Notes: generated by a model not told the origin, from the sequence alone. Positions 31,043 to 39,131 are shown, counted from the stretch's first letter. The stretch: 64,000 nt of DNA from Devosia sp. MC521 (GCF_014127105.1 NZ_CP059902.1:1335001-1399000), one strand, 5' to 3'. A program made the numbers and translations.

Positions 31043-32081
31043 AAGCTGGAAGGTATTTGAGGTCCCGCATTGGTTTCTCGAAGTATCGATAGGTCAACGT
31101 AGCTAAAACCAGACTGACTACTATCGCTAGCAATGCTTGGATCCCCAAGTCCGCGTTTACGTGCATTTGCACGCGATACCAGACCGGGTAGTGGAGCAGG
31201 TAAAGCGAATAGCTGATTTCGCCTAGAAAAAGCGCCAATGCTTCCATCCGAGACCGCAATTCTAATAAAGAAGCTATGGCGATCACAAGCAAACTCGCCA
31301 TGATCATTATTTTGGCTGGCAGCCCTAAAATTATTTCCTGGCGAGAAATGGACATTGCGGACGGAATAAAGAACATGGCGACAATAATGATCGCTAAGAT
31401 TGGAGGCAATAATGAGGAAAGTTTCTTATGCTGGAGCATAAACTCTACAATCCTCGGTCTCAGTCTAGCAAGCAGGGCCCCGCCGATGAAATATACAAGA
31501 AACGTGGGAGCCTGAGTGTAGGCCATCCATTGATTGTCTATAACTGGAGTTGTGTAGCTCCACGCGGTCATAACATGATTGATAAAGGCGGCAAACAAGA
31601 GCATCCCCGCCAGGGCGCGAAGGTTGCTGATGCAGAGTATCAGCGGGAACATTAGATAAAATACTGCTTCGATGCCGATACTCCACCCGCCAGGAACCAT
31701 AGAGGTTGCTCCTGGTGTGGCTAGCCCGAAGAACATAGTGACGTTTAACAGGTATTTTTCCCAAATCCCGGGCGTGGCTCGGAGCATATAGAGTTGATAT
31801 GTAGCCACAACAAAATACAGTGGCAGAATTCGAAACACTCGCGAAACGAAGAAATTCCCGAGGCTTCGCCCATTAAGGCGCTTTTCGCCATAGACGTATG
31901 TCAAAGCATAGCCCGAAAGCGCGAAGAATATATACACTCCGTAGGTGCCGACTGCGTGAAAAGTTCCGACGCCAGCCTCGTGAAGGTAGTGGTAGAACAT
32001 TACTGCAATAGCGCAGAGCCCTCGTAGGAGGTGCAGACCCAAAAGTGTTGGCTGTTTCTCTTGGGTGCTTGGTGCAGTCAT
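31014..32081 (-). CDS. acyltransferase 3 family (OafA/NodX-like), lysogenic conversion candidate
   Basis: The product is 355 aa with about ten hydrophobic helices. The family signature is present: LLGLHLLRGLCAIAVMFYHY near the N-terminus (conserved Arg and His), GVYIFFALSGYALTY, and the C-terminal LGEISYSLYLLHYPVWY. These enzymes move acetyl groups onto surface polysaccharides. It is the only leftward gene within the late block, its DNA is more AT-rich than its neighbours, and it lies beside the fibre gene, all typical of a phage seroconversion cargo gene. Confidence 0.85.
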   Translation of the reverse strand: MTAPSTQEKQPTLLGLHLLRGLCAIAVMFYHYLHEAGVGTFHAVGTYGVYIFFALSGYALTYVYGEKRLNGRSLGNFFVSRVFRILPLYFVVATYQLYMLRATPGIWEKYLLNVTMFFGLATPGATSMVPGGWSIGIEAVFYLMFPLILCISNLRALAGMLLFAAFINHVMTAWSYTTPVIDNQWMAYTQAPTFLVYFIGGALLARLRPRIVEFMLQHKKLSSLLPPILAIIIVAMFFIPSAMSISRQEIILGLPAKIMIMASLLVIAIASLLELRSRMEALALFLGEISYSLYLLHYPVWYRVQMHVNADLGIQALLAIVVSLVLATLTYRYFEKPMRDLKYLPAFRSRLAPTD

Positions 32082-32275
32082 TACTATCTCTCAGCTAATG
32101 CAAATCGACTAGCGCAGATGGGCGCGATACGCAATTGCGTTGGTGCGCTCGCGGCCGTGTCCTCCAAGTTAGAACTGAATTGCGGTAAGGGTAGCCGTAA
32201 CGGTTTGGAACAGCTTGCGGCGCTTTCCTCAAAACTGAACCATACACTAGTGCTTAAATCGATAGGAGACTAACG

Positions 32276-32374
32276 ATGGGGGCACAGTTCCCAGCGGACT
32301 TCCTTGCTTTCTCAAAGCAATGGGAGGGCTTCCGCGCGAAGTACTGCCCAGGTGCAACGCGCCACTCGGCTTAA
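32276..32374 (+). CDS. 32-aa peptide with strong ribosome site
   Basis: A short frame with AGGAG 8 bases before its ATG. The product (FSKQWEGFRAKYC core) has one cysteine and is not hydrophobic. It precedes the endolysin gene by 28 bases. It could be a true mini-protein, a leader that couples translation of the lysis genes, or the remnant of a larger lysis gene. Only the initiation signal supports it. Confidence 0.35.
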   Translation: MGAQFPADFLAFSKQWEGFRAKYCPGATRHSA

Positions 32375-32402
32375 ACCACACCCACATCTTTAGGAGGCCA
32401 GC

Positions 32403-33086
32403 ATGGCCAAGGTATATCGCTCCTGGCGGGATTTCCCGCTGGGCAATTGGCGCTGGCCGAATTTCAAGCCAGAGGAAATCGCCAGCAATCGCTTCATCAA
32501 CGGCAAGAACGGGCCGAAGGAAAAGGCACAGCTTCTTGTCGATGAGCGCAGCATGGACATGTTGCAGGCCCTTCGCACAATGCTGCGCAAGCCGCTGATC
32601 ATCAACAGCGCCTACCGTACCGAGACTTATAACGCGCAGATCGGGGGTGCGCGGAATGGCTATCACCCCAAGGGCATGGCGTTCGATGTCTCGATGGCCA
32701 ACCATGATCCGGAAGCGTTTGAGGCTGCTGCTATTGAAGTTGGGTTCCGGGGCATCGGTCATTACCCCAACAGCAACTTCATGCACATCGATAGCCGCCA
32801 GAGCGCTACGGTTGTTCGGTTCAAAGGTACGGGCAAGAACAATGCTTGGTTCCCAAAGAGCGCAGGCACGTTCTCAGGGGCAGAGCCGCCCAAAGAAACC
32901 CTCAAGGACATCATCACCAAGCCGGAAGTGCTGACCGGTGCTGGCGGCGTTCTTACCGGGGCAGGGGCTATCACTCAGGGCAATGGGCCGTTCCAACTGG
33001 CGCTGGGTATCGCGCTTGTGGTGGTCGTCTGTGCTTTCGTGGCGTGGTTGATAGCAAAGCAATTCACAGGGCAGCGCGAGGTGTAA
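32403..33086 (+). CDS. endolysin, peptidase M15 type, with C-terminal TM anchor
   Basis: The product is 227 aa. The zinc site of M15 peptidases is visible: LIINSAYRTETYN (substrate Arg), then GYHPKGMAFDVSM (His and Asp ligands) and FMHIDSR (third His). Residues about 190-220 are a hydrophobic helix (LALGIALVVVVCAFVAWLIA), unusual for a soluble endolysin and suggesting membrane anchoring. AGGAGG precedes the ATG. It cuts peptide links in peptidoglycan at lysis. Confidence 0.85.
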   Translation: MAKVYRSWRDFPLGNWRWPNFKPEEIASNRFINGKNGPKEKAQLLVDERSMDMLQALRTMLRKPLIINSAYRTETYNAQIGGARNGYHPKGMAFDVSMANHDPEAFEAAAIEVGFRGIGHYPNSNFMHIDSRQSATVVRFKGTGKNNAWFPKSAGTFSGAEPPKETLKDIITKPEVLTGAGGVLTGAGAITQGNGPFQLALGIALVVVVCAFVAWLIAKQFTGQREV

Positions 33087-33088
33087 CG

Positions 33089-33322
33089 ATGCTCCGCAAA
33101 CTGAAGATGATCGGGCTCGCTTTGGCGGGCTTTTTTGTTGCCCTCGGCTTGGCGTTCTTGAAAGGGCGCAAGGCCGGGGTTGAGCATATCGAGCGCGAGC
33201 AATCGGCGCGCCGTATCCAGTCCATGAAAGACCGCAAGGAGGTCGATGATGAAGTCTCTAACCTTGGCAGCAACGATCTCGATAGCGACCTTAATCGCTG
33301 GCTGCGCGACCACGACCGGTGA
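33089..33322 (+). CDS. Rz-like i-spanin
   Basis: The product is 77 aa with one N-terminal membrane helix (residues 7-25) followed by a charged helical region (AGVEHIEREQSARRIQSMKD). This is the inner-membrane spanin layout, on the short side. GAGGTG lies 7 bases before the ATG. A lipoprotein gene is embedded in its 3' part in another frame, the hallmark of Rz/Rz1 pairs, which fuse inner and outer membranes in the last step of lysis. Confidence 0.75.
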   Translation: MLRKLKMIGLALAGFFVALGLAFLKGRKAGVEHIEREQSARRIQSMKDRKEVDDEVSNLGSNDLDSDLNRWLRDHDR

Positions 33323-33446
33323 TTTCTGCGACGTGTCGAGCGCTATCCGACCGTCAGTTTCGGACGCCATGACAGACGGCACCAAGACGCAAATCTTGGC
33401 TCACAATCTTTATGGCGAGCGCGCCTGCGGCTGGAAAGGGCGATAG
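33249..33446 (+). CDS. Rz1-like o-spanin lipoprotein
   Basis: The product is 65 aa with a signal sequence and lipobox (ATLIAGC, Cys about residue 18), so about 48 residues after lipidation. The start is within the Rz-like gene, in a different frame. AGGAGG precedes the tandem ATG pair (33246 and 33249); spacing favours 33249. Known o-spanins are short outer-membrane lipoproteins, as here. Confidence 0.78.
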   Translation: MKSLTLAATISIATLIAGCATTTGDFCDVSSAIRPSVSDAMTDGTKTQILAHNLYGERACGWKGR

Positions 33447-33449
33447 TGG

Positions 33450-33668
33450 ATGAGCGGTAGCATAGAACGCGACATCGGCCGCCTCTCAGCAGAGGTCGAG
33501 GCTTTACAAAAGCAGGTAGAGGCGCAGGGCGTCATGATCCGCGAAATGCGGGACGTTATCGTTCAAACTCGGGGGAGCTGGAAAGTCCTTGTCGCAGTTG
33601 CGGGGTTCGCAGCTACGCTATCAGGTCTAGTCGTTTCGGCGGCTCAGTGGTGGCCATGGCGGACGTAG
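33450..33668 (+). CDS. coiled-coil plus TM protein, holin/XhlA-like
   Basis: The product is 72 aa. Residues 5-40 form a coiled coil (IGRLSAEVEALQKQVEAQG) and residues about 45-66 one membrane helix (LVAVAGFAATLSGLVVSAA). This is the shape of XhlA-type proteins and small holin partners. Its place just after the spanins supports a lysis function. The first codon follows the o-spanin stop by 3 bases. Confidence 0.6.
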   Translation: MSGSIERDIGRLSAEVEALQKQVEAQGVMIREMRDVIVQTRGSWKVLVAVAGFAATLSGLVVSAAQWWPWRT

Positions 33669-33844
33669 CTATCTGCCCACATCATGGGGTGCCGGCCAAT
33701 TGGGATTGGATGCCGTATCGCTGCGCTGGCAAGCTCCTGATCGCCTACCGCTTCCCATGTTGCGACTATCAGCTCCACGTTGGCGGCTTGCCAGTTCCGG
33801 GTATCCACAGCCCACTCCCTGAAACTGCGCGCTTGAAGCCGTGA
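33656..33844 (+). CDS. hypothetical Cys/His-containing protein (62 aa)
   Basis: ATG at 33656 overlaps the end of the holin-like gene by 13 bases. The product has CPHHG near the start, CAG in the middle and CCDY later, which might form a small metal site. Translation would depend on read-through coupling, as no clear ribosome site is present. Function unknown; it could also be chance. Confidence 0.4.
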   Translation: MADVAICPHHGVPANWDWMPYRCAGKLLIAYRFPCCDYQLHVGGLPVPGIHSPLPETARLKP

Positions 33845-33897
33845 ATTGACGCGTTCTCTTTTTGTTCTCATAAATCGAGCGAAGCGGAGAATCGAAA

Positions 33898-34047
33898 ATG
33901 AGCATAGCGATCAAGGTTGGCCCCTCTGTTCAAATCAGGCGGCTTTTTGAAACTGGCCTCGATGCAGACGACATCGTGAAGCTGACAGGATATGCGCCGG
34001 TTGTCGTGCGTGATGCGTTGGCAGTTAAGCGGCCACTGAAAAAATGA
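33898..34047 (+). CDS. 49-aa HTH-like protein
   Basis: Short frame with GGAGA 8 bases before the ATG at 33898 and a 4-base ATGA overlap with the next gene. Residues about 20-42 (GLDADDIVKLTGYAPVVVRD) read as a helix-turn-helix, so it may bind DNA. It lies downstream of the lysis genes, where phages often carry small lysogen-expressed genes. Confidence 0.55.
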   Translation: MSIAIKVGPSVQIRRLFETGLDADDIVKLTGYAPVVVRDALAVKRPLKK

Positions 34048-34373
34048 GCATGACGCCTAGCAGGCGGCAGCTTGAAGCCTATCGCCTACATCACGCTGCC
34101 GAGGAGGGTAGGGTCATCATCTACAGGTGCGGCTGCTGCAAGCGGGAAACCGCATTGCTGGCATCTGACATGTTGGAAATCTATGACCCAGAGATGATGG
34201 TATATTATCCGCCGTCGCGGTGCGGGTTCTGCAAAGCGTCGGGCCGCATGACCGTCAGGTTTCATATCCCGTCACGCTTTGATTACGGCACGCTGCGGCT
34301 CAGAAGGCCAGCCGGACGGCGCCAGCTTTGGAAATGGGAGATGTACGGTCCCGAAATGGTCCGATCTTCGTAG
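34044..34373 (+). CDS. zinc-binding hypothetical protein (109 aa)
   Basis: The product contains CGCC near residue 30 and CGFC near residue 60, a four-cysteine zinc knuckle. The rest is Arg-rich with aromatic residues, which suits nucleic-acid binding. It is coupled to the HTH-like mini-gene by ATGA. It ends one base before the convergent SRAP gene. No named family recognised. Confidence 0.6.
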   Translation: MSMTPSRRQLEAYRLHHAAEEGRVIIYRCGCCKRETALLASDMLEIYDPEMMVYYPPSRCGFCKASGRMTVRFHIPSRFDYGTLRLRRPAGRRQLWKWEMYGPEMVRSS

Positions 34374-34374
34374 G

Positions 34375-35139
34375 TCACTGATCAGACTTCTTGCCCACGG
34401 CGACGATCTCAAGAGCGCCGTTGGGTAGGGGCCTTTGCAATCCGATAGCGATTTCTTTCGGAGCCGTAAGCCACATTTCGATTTCGTCTGGTTCAGTCAG
34501 AATAACCGGCATCGCTTTGGGATGGATCGCGCCCACGACATCATTTGGTGAGCTGGTGAGGAAGGCAAAGAGGTCCAAGCTTTTTTCAATGCCAGTCTTC
34601 GCCTTCCGAACGCCGGTCCATCCTTCAAGCCAAATCCCCGCAAAGAATGCCAGAGGCCTAGATTGGTCGAGGGCGAACCAAGTGTCGCCAAGCTTCTTGC
34701 CGTCCGCGTCCGTATGGCTGTCAAACTCGGAAAAGCTGGTGAACGGGACAACGCACCGGTTCTCGACGCCCATCCATCGGGACCAGTGACGGTTCCATTT
34801 GTCCTTTTCAGGATCGTAGATGTTGCGCACGTTTGTCGTGCCGGAGTCTGGCTCAAGGCGGAGCAATTCTGCGAAATCGACCACTTGACCTTTCGCTTCC
34901 AACTTCTCAGAGCGCTTCTTCGCGCTTTGCATTAACGCGAACTGGCTGGACGGCATGCCCCAGCGAGCCATGGCGAGTTCTCGGCCTTCGGCGGTATTGC
35001 GCACTATCGGCGCCGGATAGTCAGGGAAGATACCTGGTTGTGGCTCAAGGTTGCCCACGCTGGAATGCACGCGGGTTAAATCTCGCACCATTGCTGTGAT
35101 CGCAGAACGATTGCTGGTGTGGCTATAGAGGTTGCACAT
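34375..35139 (-). CDS. SOS response-associated peptidase (SRAP/YedK/HMCES family)
   Basis: The product is about 254 aa from the ATG at 35139, which puts the essential cysteine at position 2 (MCNLYS), as the family needs. Other conserved parts are TNVRNIYDP (variant of the NAR motif), VVPFTSFSEFD (active-site Glu) and AIHPKAMPVIL (His). SRAP proteins trap abasic sites in single-stranded DNA as a Cys2 thiazolidine. The frame opens further upstream, but a longer product would bury Cys2. It is at the prophage edge; phage origin is likely but not certain. Confidence 0.88.
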   Translation of the reverse strand: MCNLYSHTSNRSAITAMVRDLTRVHSSVGNLEPQPGIFPDYPAPIVRNTAEGRELAMARWGMPSSQFALMQSAKKRSEKLEAKGQVVDFAELLRLEPDSGTTNVRNIYDPEKDKWNRHWSRWMGVENRCVVPFTSFSEFDSHTDADGKKLGDTWFALDQSRPLAFFAGIWLEGWTGVRKAKTGIEKSLDLFAFLTSSPNDVVGAIHPKAMPVILTEPDEIEMWLTAPKEIAIGLQRPLPNGALEIVAVGKKSDQ

Positions 35140-35299
35140 CTGGGCGTTGCTTCCGTCGCTCGATTTCCTGCACTTGCCGATCAAACTCTTTCAGCATGGC
35201 ACGGGCTGCATCATCATCGACAAGTTGCACCAGTGGCACCTGATCGATTGCCACTCCCAGTATTGCGGCGATGCTCGTTAACTTCGGATCGCTAGCCAT
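35123..35299 (-). CDS. 58-aa hypothetical protein upstream of the SRAP gene
   Basis: A leftward frame from the ATG at 35299 that overlaps the SRAP start by 17 bases, which suggests coupling. The product has a possible HTH-like start (KLTSIAAILGVAIDQ) and an acidic middle followed by a charged helix. No ribosome site is visible, so initiation is uncertain. Function unknown. Confidence 0.4.
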   Translation of the reverse strand: MASDPKLTSIAAILGVAIDQVPLVQLVDDDAARAMLKEFDRQVQEIERRKQRPDVQPL

Positions 35300-35457
35300 G
35301 GAGGGAGCCTAGCGGAAAACTGCGCGCTTAGGCAAACGCTCTAAAGTGCCTGCAAAAAGGTGCGGGGCATGCGCGGAATCTGTAAGCGGAATCAATGGCC
35401 CGCAAATGTACCCGGTGCGGGGCTGGGTCTTTGAAATCGCTAATATAATTGAAAAAC

Positions 35458-35534
<77 letters not shown>

Positions 35535-35589
35535 TAGCGGGCTTTGCTTTACAGCATTTTGCTGAAATTACCACACCCCACTTGCGCTC

Positions 35590-36630
35590 TCACGCGTCTG
35601 CCTGTGGGTGACTGGTGCTTTCCCGAACAATGAGCTCCGAGTTCAACACAATACGCAGCTGTCCGCGCTTGGTGTAGCCGTCTTCCAGCATGTCGATCAG
35701 CGTTTCTGCGGCCATCCGGCCCAGCGTTTGCCGTGGCTGTCTTATCGTCGTCAGGGCAGGGGTATAGTGCGCCGCCACGTCGAGATCGTCATAGCCGATA
35801 ATGGAAATATCGCGCGGGCAGAGGATGCCGTGTCGACGCAAGCCGGACATGAACCCGATCGCCGATTCGTCATTGGCTGCGAACACGGCCGTCGGGCGCT
35901 CAGACAGCGAAGCAAAGCGTGATGCCGCGCCGAACCCGCTGTCCATTTCAAAATTGCCGCGCAGCAGCCACTCTGGCGACACTGGCAGATCTGCACGCTT
36001 CATCGCTGCCAGAAATCCCTTGAGCCGCTCCTTGGCGACAACATTGCTCTCAGGTCCGAGCAGGTGCCCAATCCGTTTGTGGCCAAGATCGATTAAATGC
36101 TGGGTGGCGCGGTCAGCAGACTGCGCATTGTCGGTGAGCACCGTGTGGAACCCTGCGTTCATGATCTCCTCGCAGGCGACCACAAGGGGAATTGCATGCG
36201 GTTCTGAGGTCAGAATTTGCAGAGTCCGCGCGTCGAGCGACCCATCCAACAGCAAAAGGCCGTCGGCGCGATTGGAAAGCAAATAGCTTTGCAATTGCAT
36301 AGCACTCTCGGCGCCGATGTAGAGATTGGCAATTAAAACGCCGTATCCGCGGGCCGTGGCCTCGCGCTCAATTGCATCCAGAATAGACGAGAAGAAGCCG
36401 TTTCTGATATCCGGAAGTGCAACTAATATAGTCTTGGTAGTCCTTTGCCGCAGCGAGCGGGCCGCTAAATTGAGGGTGTAACCGGTTACATGGATCGCAT
36501 CAGCAACTTTTGCACGCGTGGTCTCACTCACCCGATCTGGGTGAGATAAAGCGCGGCTCACAGTGGCAGTCGATACTTGCGCTGCTAGGGCAACATCTTG
36601 AATTGTAGGTGTTTTTCTATGCTCAGACAC
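35590..36630 (-). CDS. LacI-family transcriptional regulator of the sugar locus
   Basis: The product is about 346 aa from the GTG at 36630 (GAGGGGAG upstream). The N-terminal HTH is TIQDVALAAQVSTATVSRAL (residues about 9-28) with the hinge helix NLAARSLRQ. The sugar-binding core follows with VVACEEIMNAG, TAVFAANDESAIGF and ISIIGYDDLDVA. Typical members release DNA when they bind a sugar. It is divergent from the ABC transporter, and three matching palindromes lie in the shared region. Confidence 0.93.
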   Translation of the reverse strand: MSEHRKTPTIQDVALAAQVSTATVSRALSHPDRVSETTRAKVADAIHVTGYTLNLAARSLRQRTTKTILVALPDIRNGFFSSILDAIEREATARGYGVLIANLYIGAESAMQLQSYLLSNRADGLLLLDGSLDARTLQILTSEPHAIPLVVACEEIMNAGFHTVLTDNAQSADRATQHLIDLGHKRIGHLLGPESNVVAKERLKGFLAAMKRADLPVSPEWLLRGNFEMDSGFGAASRFASLSERPTAVFAANDESAIGFMSGLRRHGILCPRDISIIGYDDLDVAAHYTPALTTIRQPRQTLGRMAAETLIDMLEDGYTKRGQLRIVLNSELIVRESTSHPQADA

Positions 36631-36662
36631 GTCTGGCAGCTCCCCTCTGTGCTGACAGCTTA

Positions 36663-36763
36663 TGCAATCGATGTAAAACACTCTTGACAGCAGCGCAAGG
36701 CGTGTATGAAACTCCTGAAATCGATTGCAATGCCATTTTAGGGGGCACATGCAATCGATTACA
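36663..36763. promoter_or_regulatory. three LacI-type operators in the divergent region
   Basis: Near-palindromes around ATCGAT: TGCAATCGATGTAA (36663-36676), TGAAATCGATTGCA (36716-36729) and TGCAATCGATTACA (36750-36763). All fit the LacI-family consensus with central CG. Centres are 53 and 34 bases apart, which would allow repression or looping over the transporter promoter. Confidence 0.8.
36684..36710 (+). promoter_or_regulatory. candidate promoter of the sugar ABC operon
   Basis: TTGACA at 36684-36689 and TATGAA at 36705-36710 with a 15-base spacer, slightly short. It lies between operators 1 and 2; operator 2 covers the expected start site, so repressor binding would block it. Confidence 0.5.
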
Positions 36764-36853
36764 CACCGATGCGGCTCCTGTTCTGGGAAGAGGAGGGTTG
36801 CATCAGGTGCATCACTGGGGCGGTGGCGCCCCGTGTCTCGGGAGGACAATCTC

Positions 36854-38095
36854 ATGAAGAAGTTCGCAGTGGTTGCCGCTATGGCAACCGCTTTCCTCGG
36901 CTCGACTGCTGCTTACGCTGTTGATCTTGAAGTCACCCACTGGTGGACTTCCGCTGGTGAAGCGGCAGCGGTCTCCGAATTCGCCAAGATTTTTGAAGCT
37001 GAAACCGGCAACAAGTGGGTCGATAGCGCCCTTGCTGGTTCGGGCACTGGCGCAAACCCAGTCATCATTTCCCGCATCATCGGTGGCAACCCAATGGGCG
37101 CGACCATGATGAACACCGGCCGTGACGCTGAAGAGCTGATCCAGGCTGGCCTGATGCGCGACCTGACCGACATCGTCGCCGACATGGACATCGAAAGCTT
37201 CTATGTCGATCCGACCCAGCTTGAGCCATGCAAGTACGAAGGCGGTCTCTACTGCCTGCCAGTCAACATCCACTCGTGGGATTGGCTCTGGCTCTCCACC
37301 AAGGCTTACGAAAAGATTGGTCAGCCAGTTCCAACCAACTGGGACGAATACGTAGCGTCCTGGCCTGCTCTGCAGGAAGCCGGCATTCTGCCATTCGGTC
37401 TCGCAACCGGCTGGCCGATCAACGGCGTACCAGGCGTTCTGATGGCTGGTATCGGTGGTGCTGATCTGGTTCTCAAGATCAACCGCGACAAGGACCCAGA
37501 AGCTGTGCGTTCGCCAGAGTTCCGCAAGGTTGCGGAAGCTATGGACTCGCTCCGTAAGGTCACTGCACCAGAAACCATGGTTCCGTCCTTCGGCGACGTT
37601 GGCAATCAGCTCCTCGCTGGTGAAGCTGCTGGTAACATCCACGGTGACTGGCTCGCTGGCGACCTGCAGATCGCAGGCGGCGTACCAGGCGTAGACTATG
37701 AATGCCTTCCAGGCCTCGGCCTTGGCACTCAGCTCACCGGCGGTGGCGACAGCTTCTACTTCCCTAAGCTCCCAGAAGGCACTTCTCAGGAAGTTCTTGA
37801 TGCACAGGCAGATCTTGCTCGCCTGCTCATCTCTCCAGAAGCTCAGCTGAAGTTCAACATGGTCAAGGGCTCCATGCCGATCCGTACCGACATCGACCTG
37901 TCGGGCGCGAACGCTTGCATGAAGAAGGCCATCGACCTGCTCGGCAATGGCCTGCTGCCATCGGGTGACTTCTCGCTCTCGAGCGACACCCAGCAGCAGC
38001 TGCAGGATCTCGATCTCGAGTTCTTCGCCGATGAAAACATCACTGTTGATGACTACATCGAGCGCCGTGCCGAAATCGTCGCTCAGGCTGACTAA
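36854..38095 (+). CDS. sugar ABC transporter substrate-binding protein
   Basis: The product is about 413 aa from the ATG at 36854 (GGGAGGAC upstream). Signal peptide residues 1-22 (FLGSTAAYAVD). The mature part is a cluster-B sugar-binding fold: LEVTHWWTSAGEAAAVSEFA, LPVNIHSWDWLWLSTKAYE, GEAAGNIHGDWLAGDL. Family members bind mono- or disaccharides in the periplasm. Codons are strongly biased (most prolines CCA), fitting high expression. A 12-bp hairpin follows the gene. Confidence 0.93.
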   Translation: MKKFAVVAAMATAFLGSTAAYAVDLEVTHWWTSAGEAAAVSEFAKIFEAETGNKWVDSALAGSGTGANPVIISRIIGGNPMGATMMNTGRDAEELIQAGLMRDLTDIVADMDIESFYVDPTQLEPCKYEGGLYCLPVNIHSWDWLWLSTKAYEKIGQPVPTNWDEYVASWPALQEAGILPFGLATGWPINGVPGVLMAGIGGADLVLKINRDKDPEAVRSPEFRKVAEAMDSLRKVTAPETMVPSFGDVGNQLLAGEAAGNIHGDWLAGDLQIAGGVPGVDYECLPGLGLGTQLTGGGDSFYFPKLPEGTSQEVLDAQADLARLLISPEAQLKFNMVKGSMPIRTDIDLSGANACMKKAIDLLGNGLLPSGDFSLSSDTQQQLQDLDLEFFADENITVDDYIERRAEIVAQAD

Positions 38096-38140
38096 TCCTG
38101 CCTGAGTTGAATGAGGACTAGTTCTCATTCCTGAAAGCGG

Positions 38141-38169
38141 TGGTCGATCTCCGGATTGGAGGTCGACCA
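38141..38169 (+). promoter_or_regulatory. stable hairpin between binding protein and permease genes
   Basis: TGGTCGATCTCC (38141-38152) pairs with 38158-38169 through 12 bp with one G-U, loop GGATT, no U-run. Such hairpins after a binding-protein gene usually protect its mRNA and lower permease expression. Confidence 0.6.
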
Positions 38170-38189
38170 TCTTCTCAATGGAGAGAAAA

Positions 38190-39131
38190 ATGGCGGACAT
38201 AGCCGTTCAAACGGCGGAGGAGGGTCGCGACGTCGCTCGACCTGGTCTCCTGCGAAAAACCTTCCGGAAAAACCTGCCCGCCAAAATAGCGGCGCTGCCC
38301 ATGATCGCGACAGTTCTCGTCGTCTTCGTCGGGTGCACGATCTGGACCATCTATTATTCTTTTACCAACTCGAAGCTCCTGCCGACTGGCAAGTTCGTTG
38401 GCTTCGACCAGTATGATCGCCTGTTTGCGACCAGCCGTTGGAACATCTCGGTCACCAATCTGATGACCTATGGCGCCATGAGCCTGGTGCTGACGCTGGT
38501 ACTGGGTTTCCTCTTGGCAGTTTTGATGGACCAGAAGATCCGCTTTGAAAGCGCCTTCCGCACCATCATGCTCTATCCTTTCGCTTTGTCGTTCATCGTT
38601 ACTGGCCTTGTTTGGCAGTGGATCATGAACCCCACTCTCGGCCTTCAGGGCGCGATGCGCGATCTGGGCTGGGCTAACTTTACCTTCGATTGGATTTCCA
38701 ATCCGCGCATGGTGCTGTTTGCGTTGCTGATCGCCGGCCTATGGCAGGGCGTTGGCTTCTGCATGGTTCTCATGCTTGCCGGTCTGCGCGGCGTTGATGA
38801 AGAAATCTGGAAGGCCGCGCGCGTCGATGGCATTCCGACCTGGCGCACTTATATCTCGATCGTTTTGCCAATGATGCGTGGCGTTCTCGTCACCGCTGTG
38901 GTGCTGATCGGCTCCGGCATCGTGCGCCTTTACGATTTGGTCGTTGCGCTCACCAATGGCGGCCCCGGTATTTCGTCCGAAGTGCCAGCCAAATACGTCG
39001 TTAACTACATGTTCTCTGGCGGCAATATCGGCCAGGCGATGGCCGCAGCCACCATGATGCTGATTTCCGTCATGATCATCATGATCCCTTGGGCCTATCT
39101 GGAATTCGGCGGGAAGGGCAAACGCACATGA
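38190..39131 (+). CDS. sugar ABC transporter permease (first)
   Basis: The product is about 313 aa from the ATG at 38190, with GGAGAG just upstream. Six membrane helices are expected. The coupling motif EAA appears as EEIWKAARVDGIPTWRTYISI near residue 210. It matches the MalF/UgpA-type subfamily. It overlaps the second permease by 4 bases. Confidence 0.92.
   Translation: MADIAVQTAEEGRDVARPGLLRKTFRKNLPAKIAALPMIATVLVVFVGCTIWTIYYSFTNSKLLPTGKFVGFDQYDRLFATSRWNISVTNLMTYGAMSLVLTLVLGFLLAVLMDQKIRFESAFRTIMLYPFALSFIVTGLVWQWIMNPTLGLQGAMRDLGWANFTFDWISNPRMVLFALLIAGLWQGVGFCMVLMLAGLRGVDEEIWKAARVDGIPTWRTYISIVLPMMRGVLVTAVVLIGSGIVRLYDLVVALTNGGPGISSEVPAKYVVNYMFSGGNIGQAMAAATMMLISVMIIMIPWAYLEFGGKGKRT

Noticed and set aside
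1..35457. Integrase, excisionase or transposase in the prophage part
   Set aside because: I looked for tyrosine or serine recombinase motifs in all the listed proteins and found none; the gene is probably left of the window.
36812..38200. 462-aa open frame on the minus strand
   Set aside because: It mirrors the sugar-binding protein gene, whose family match is clear; long antisense frames arise from its biased codon use.
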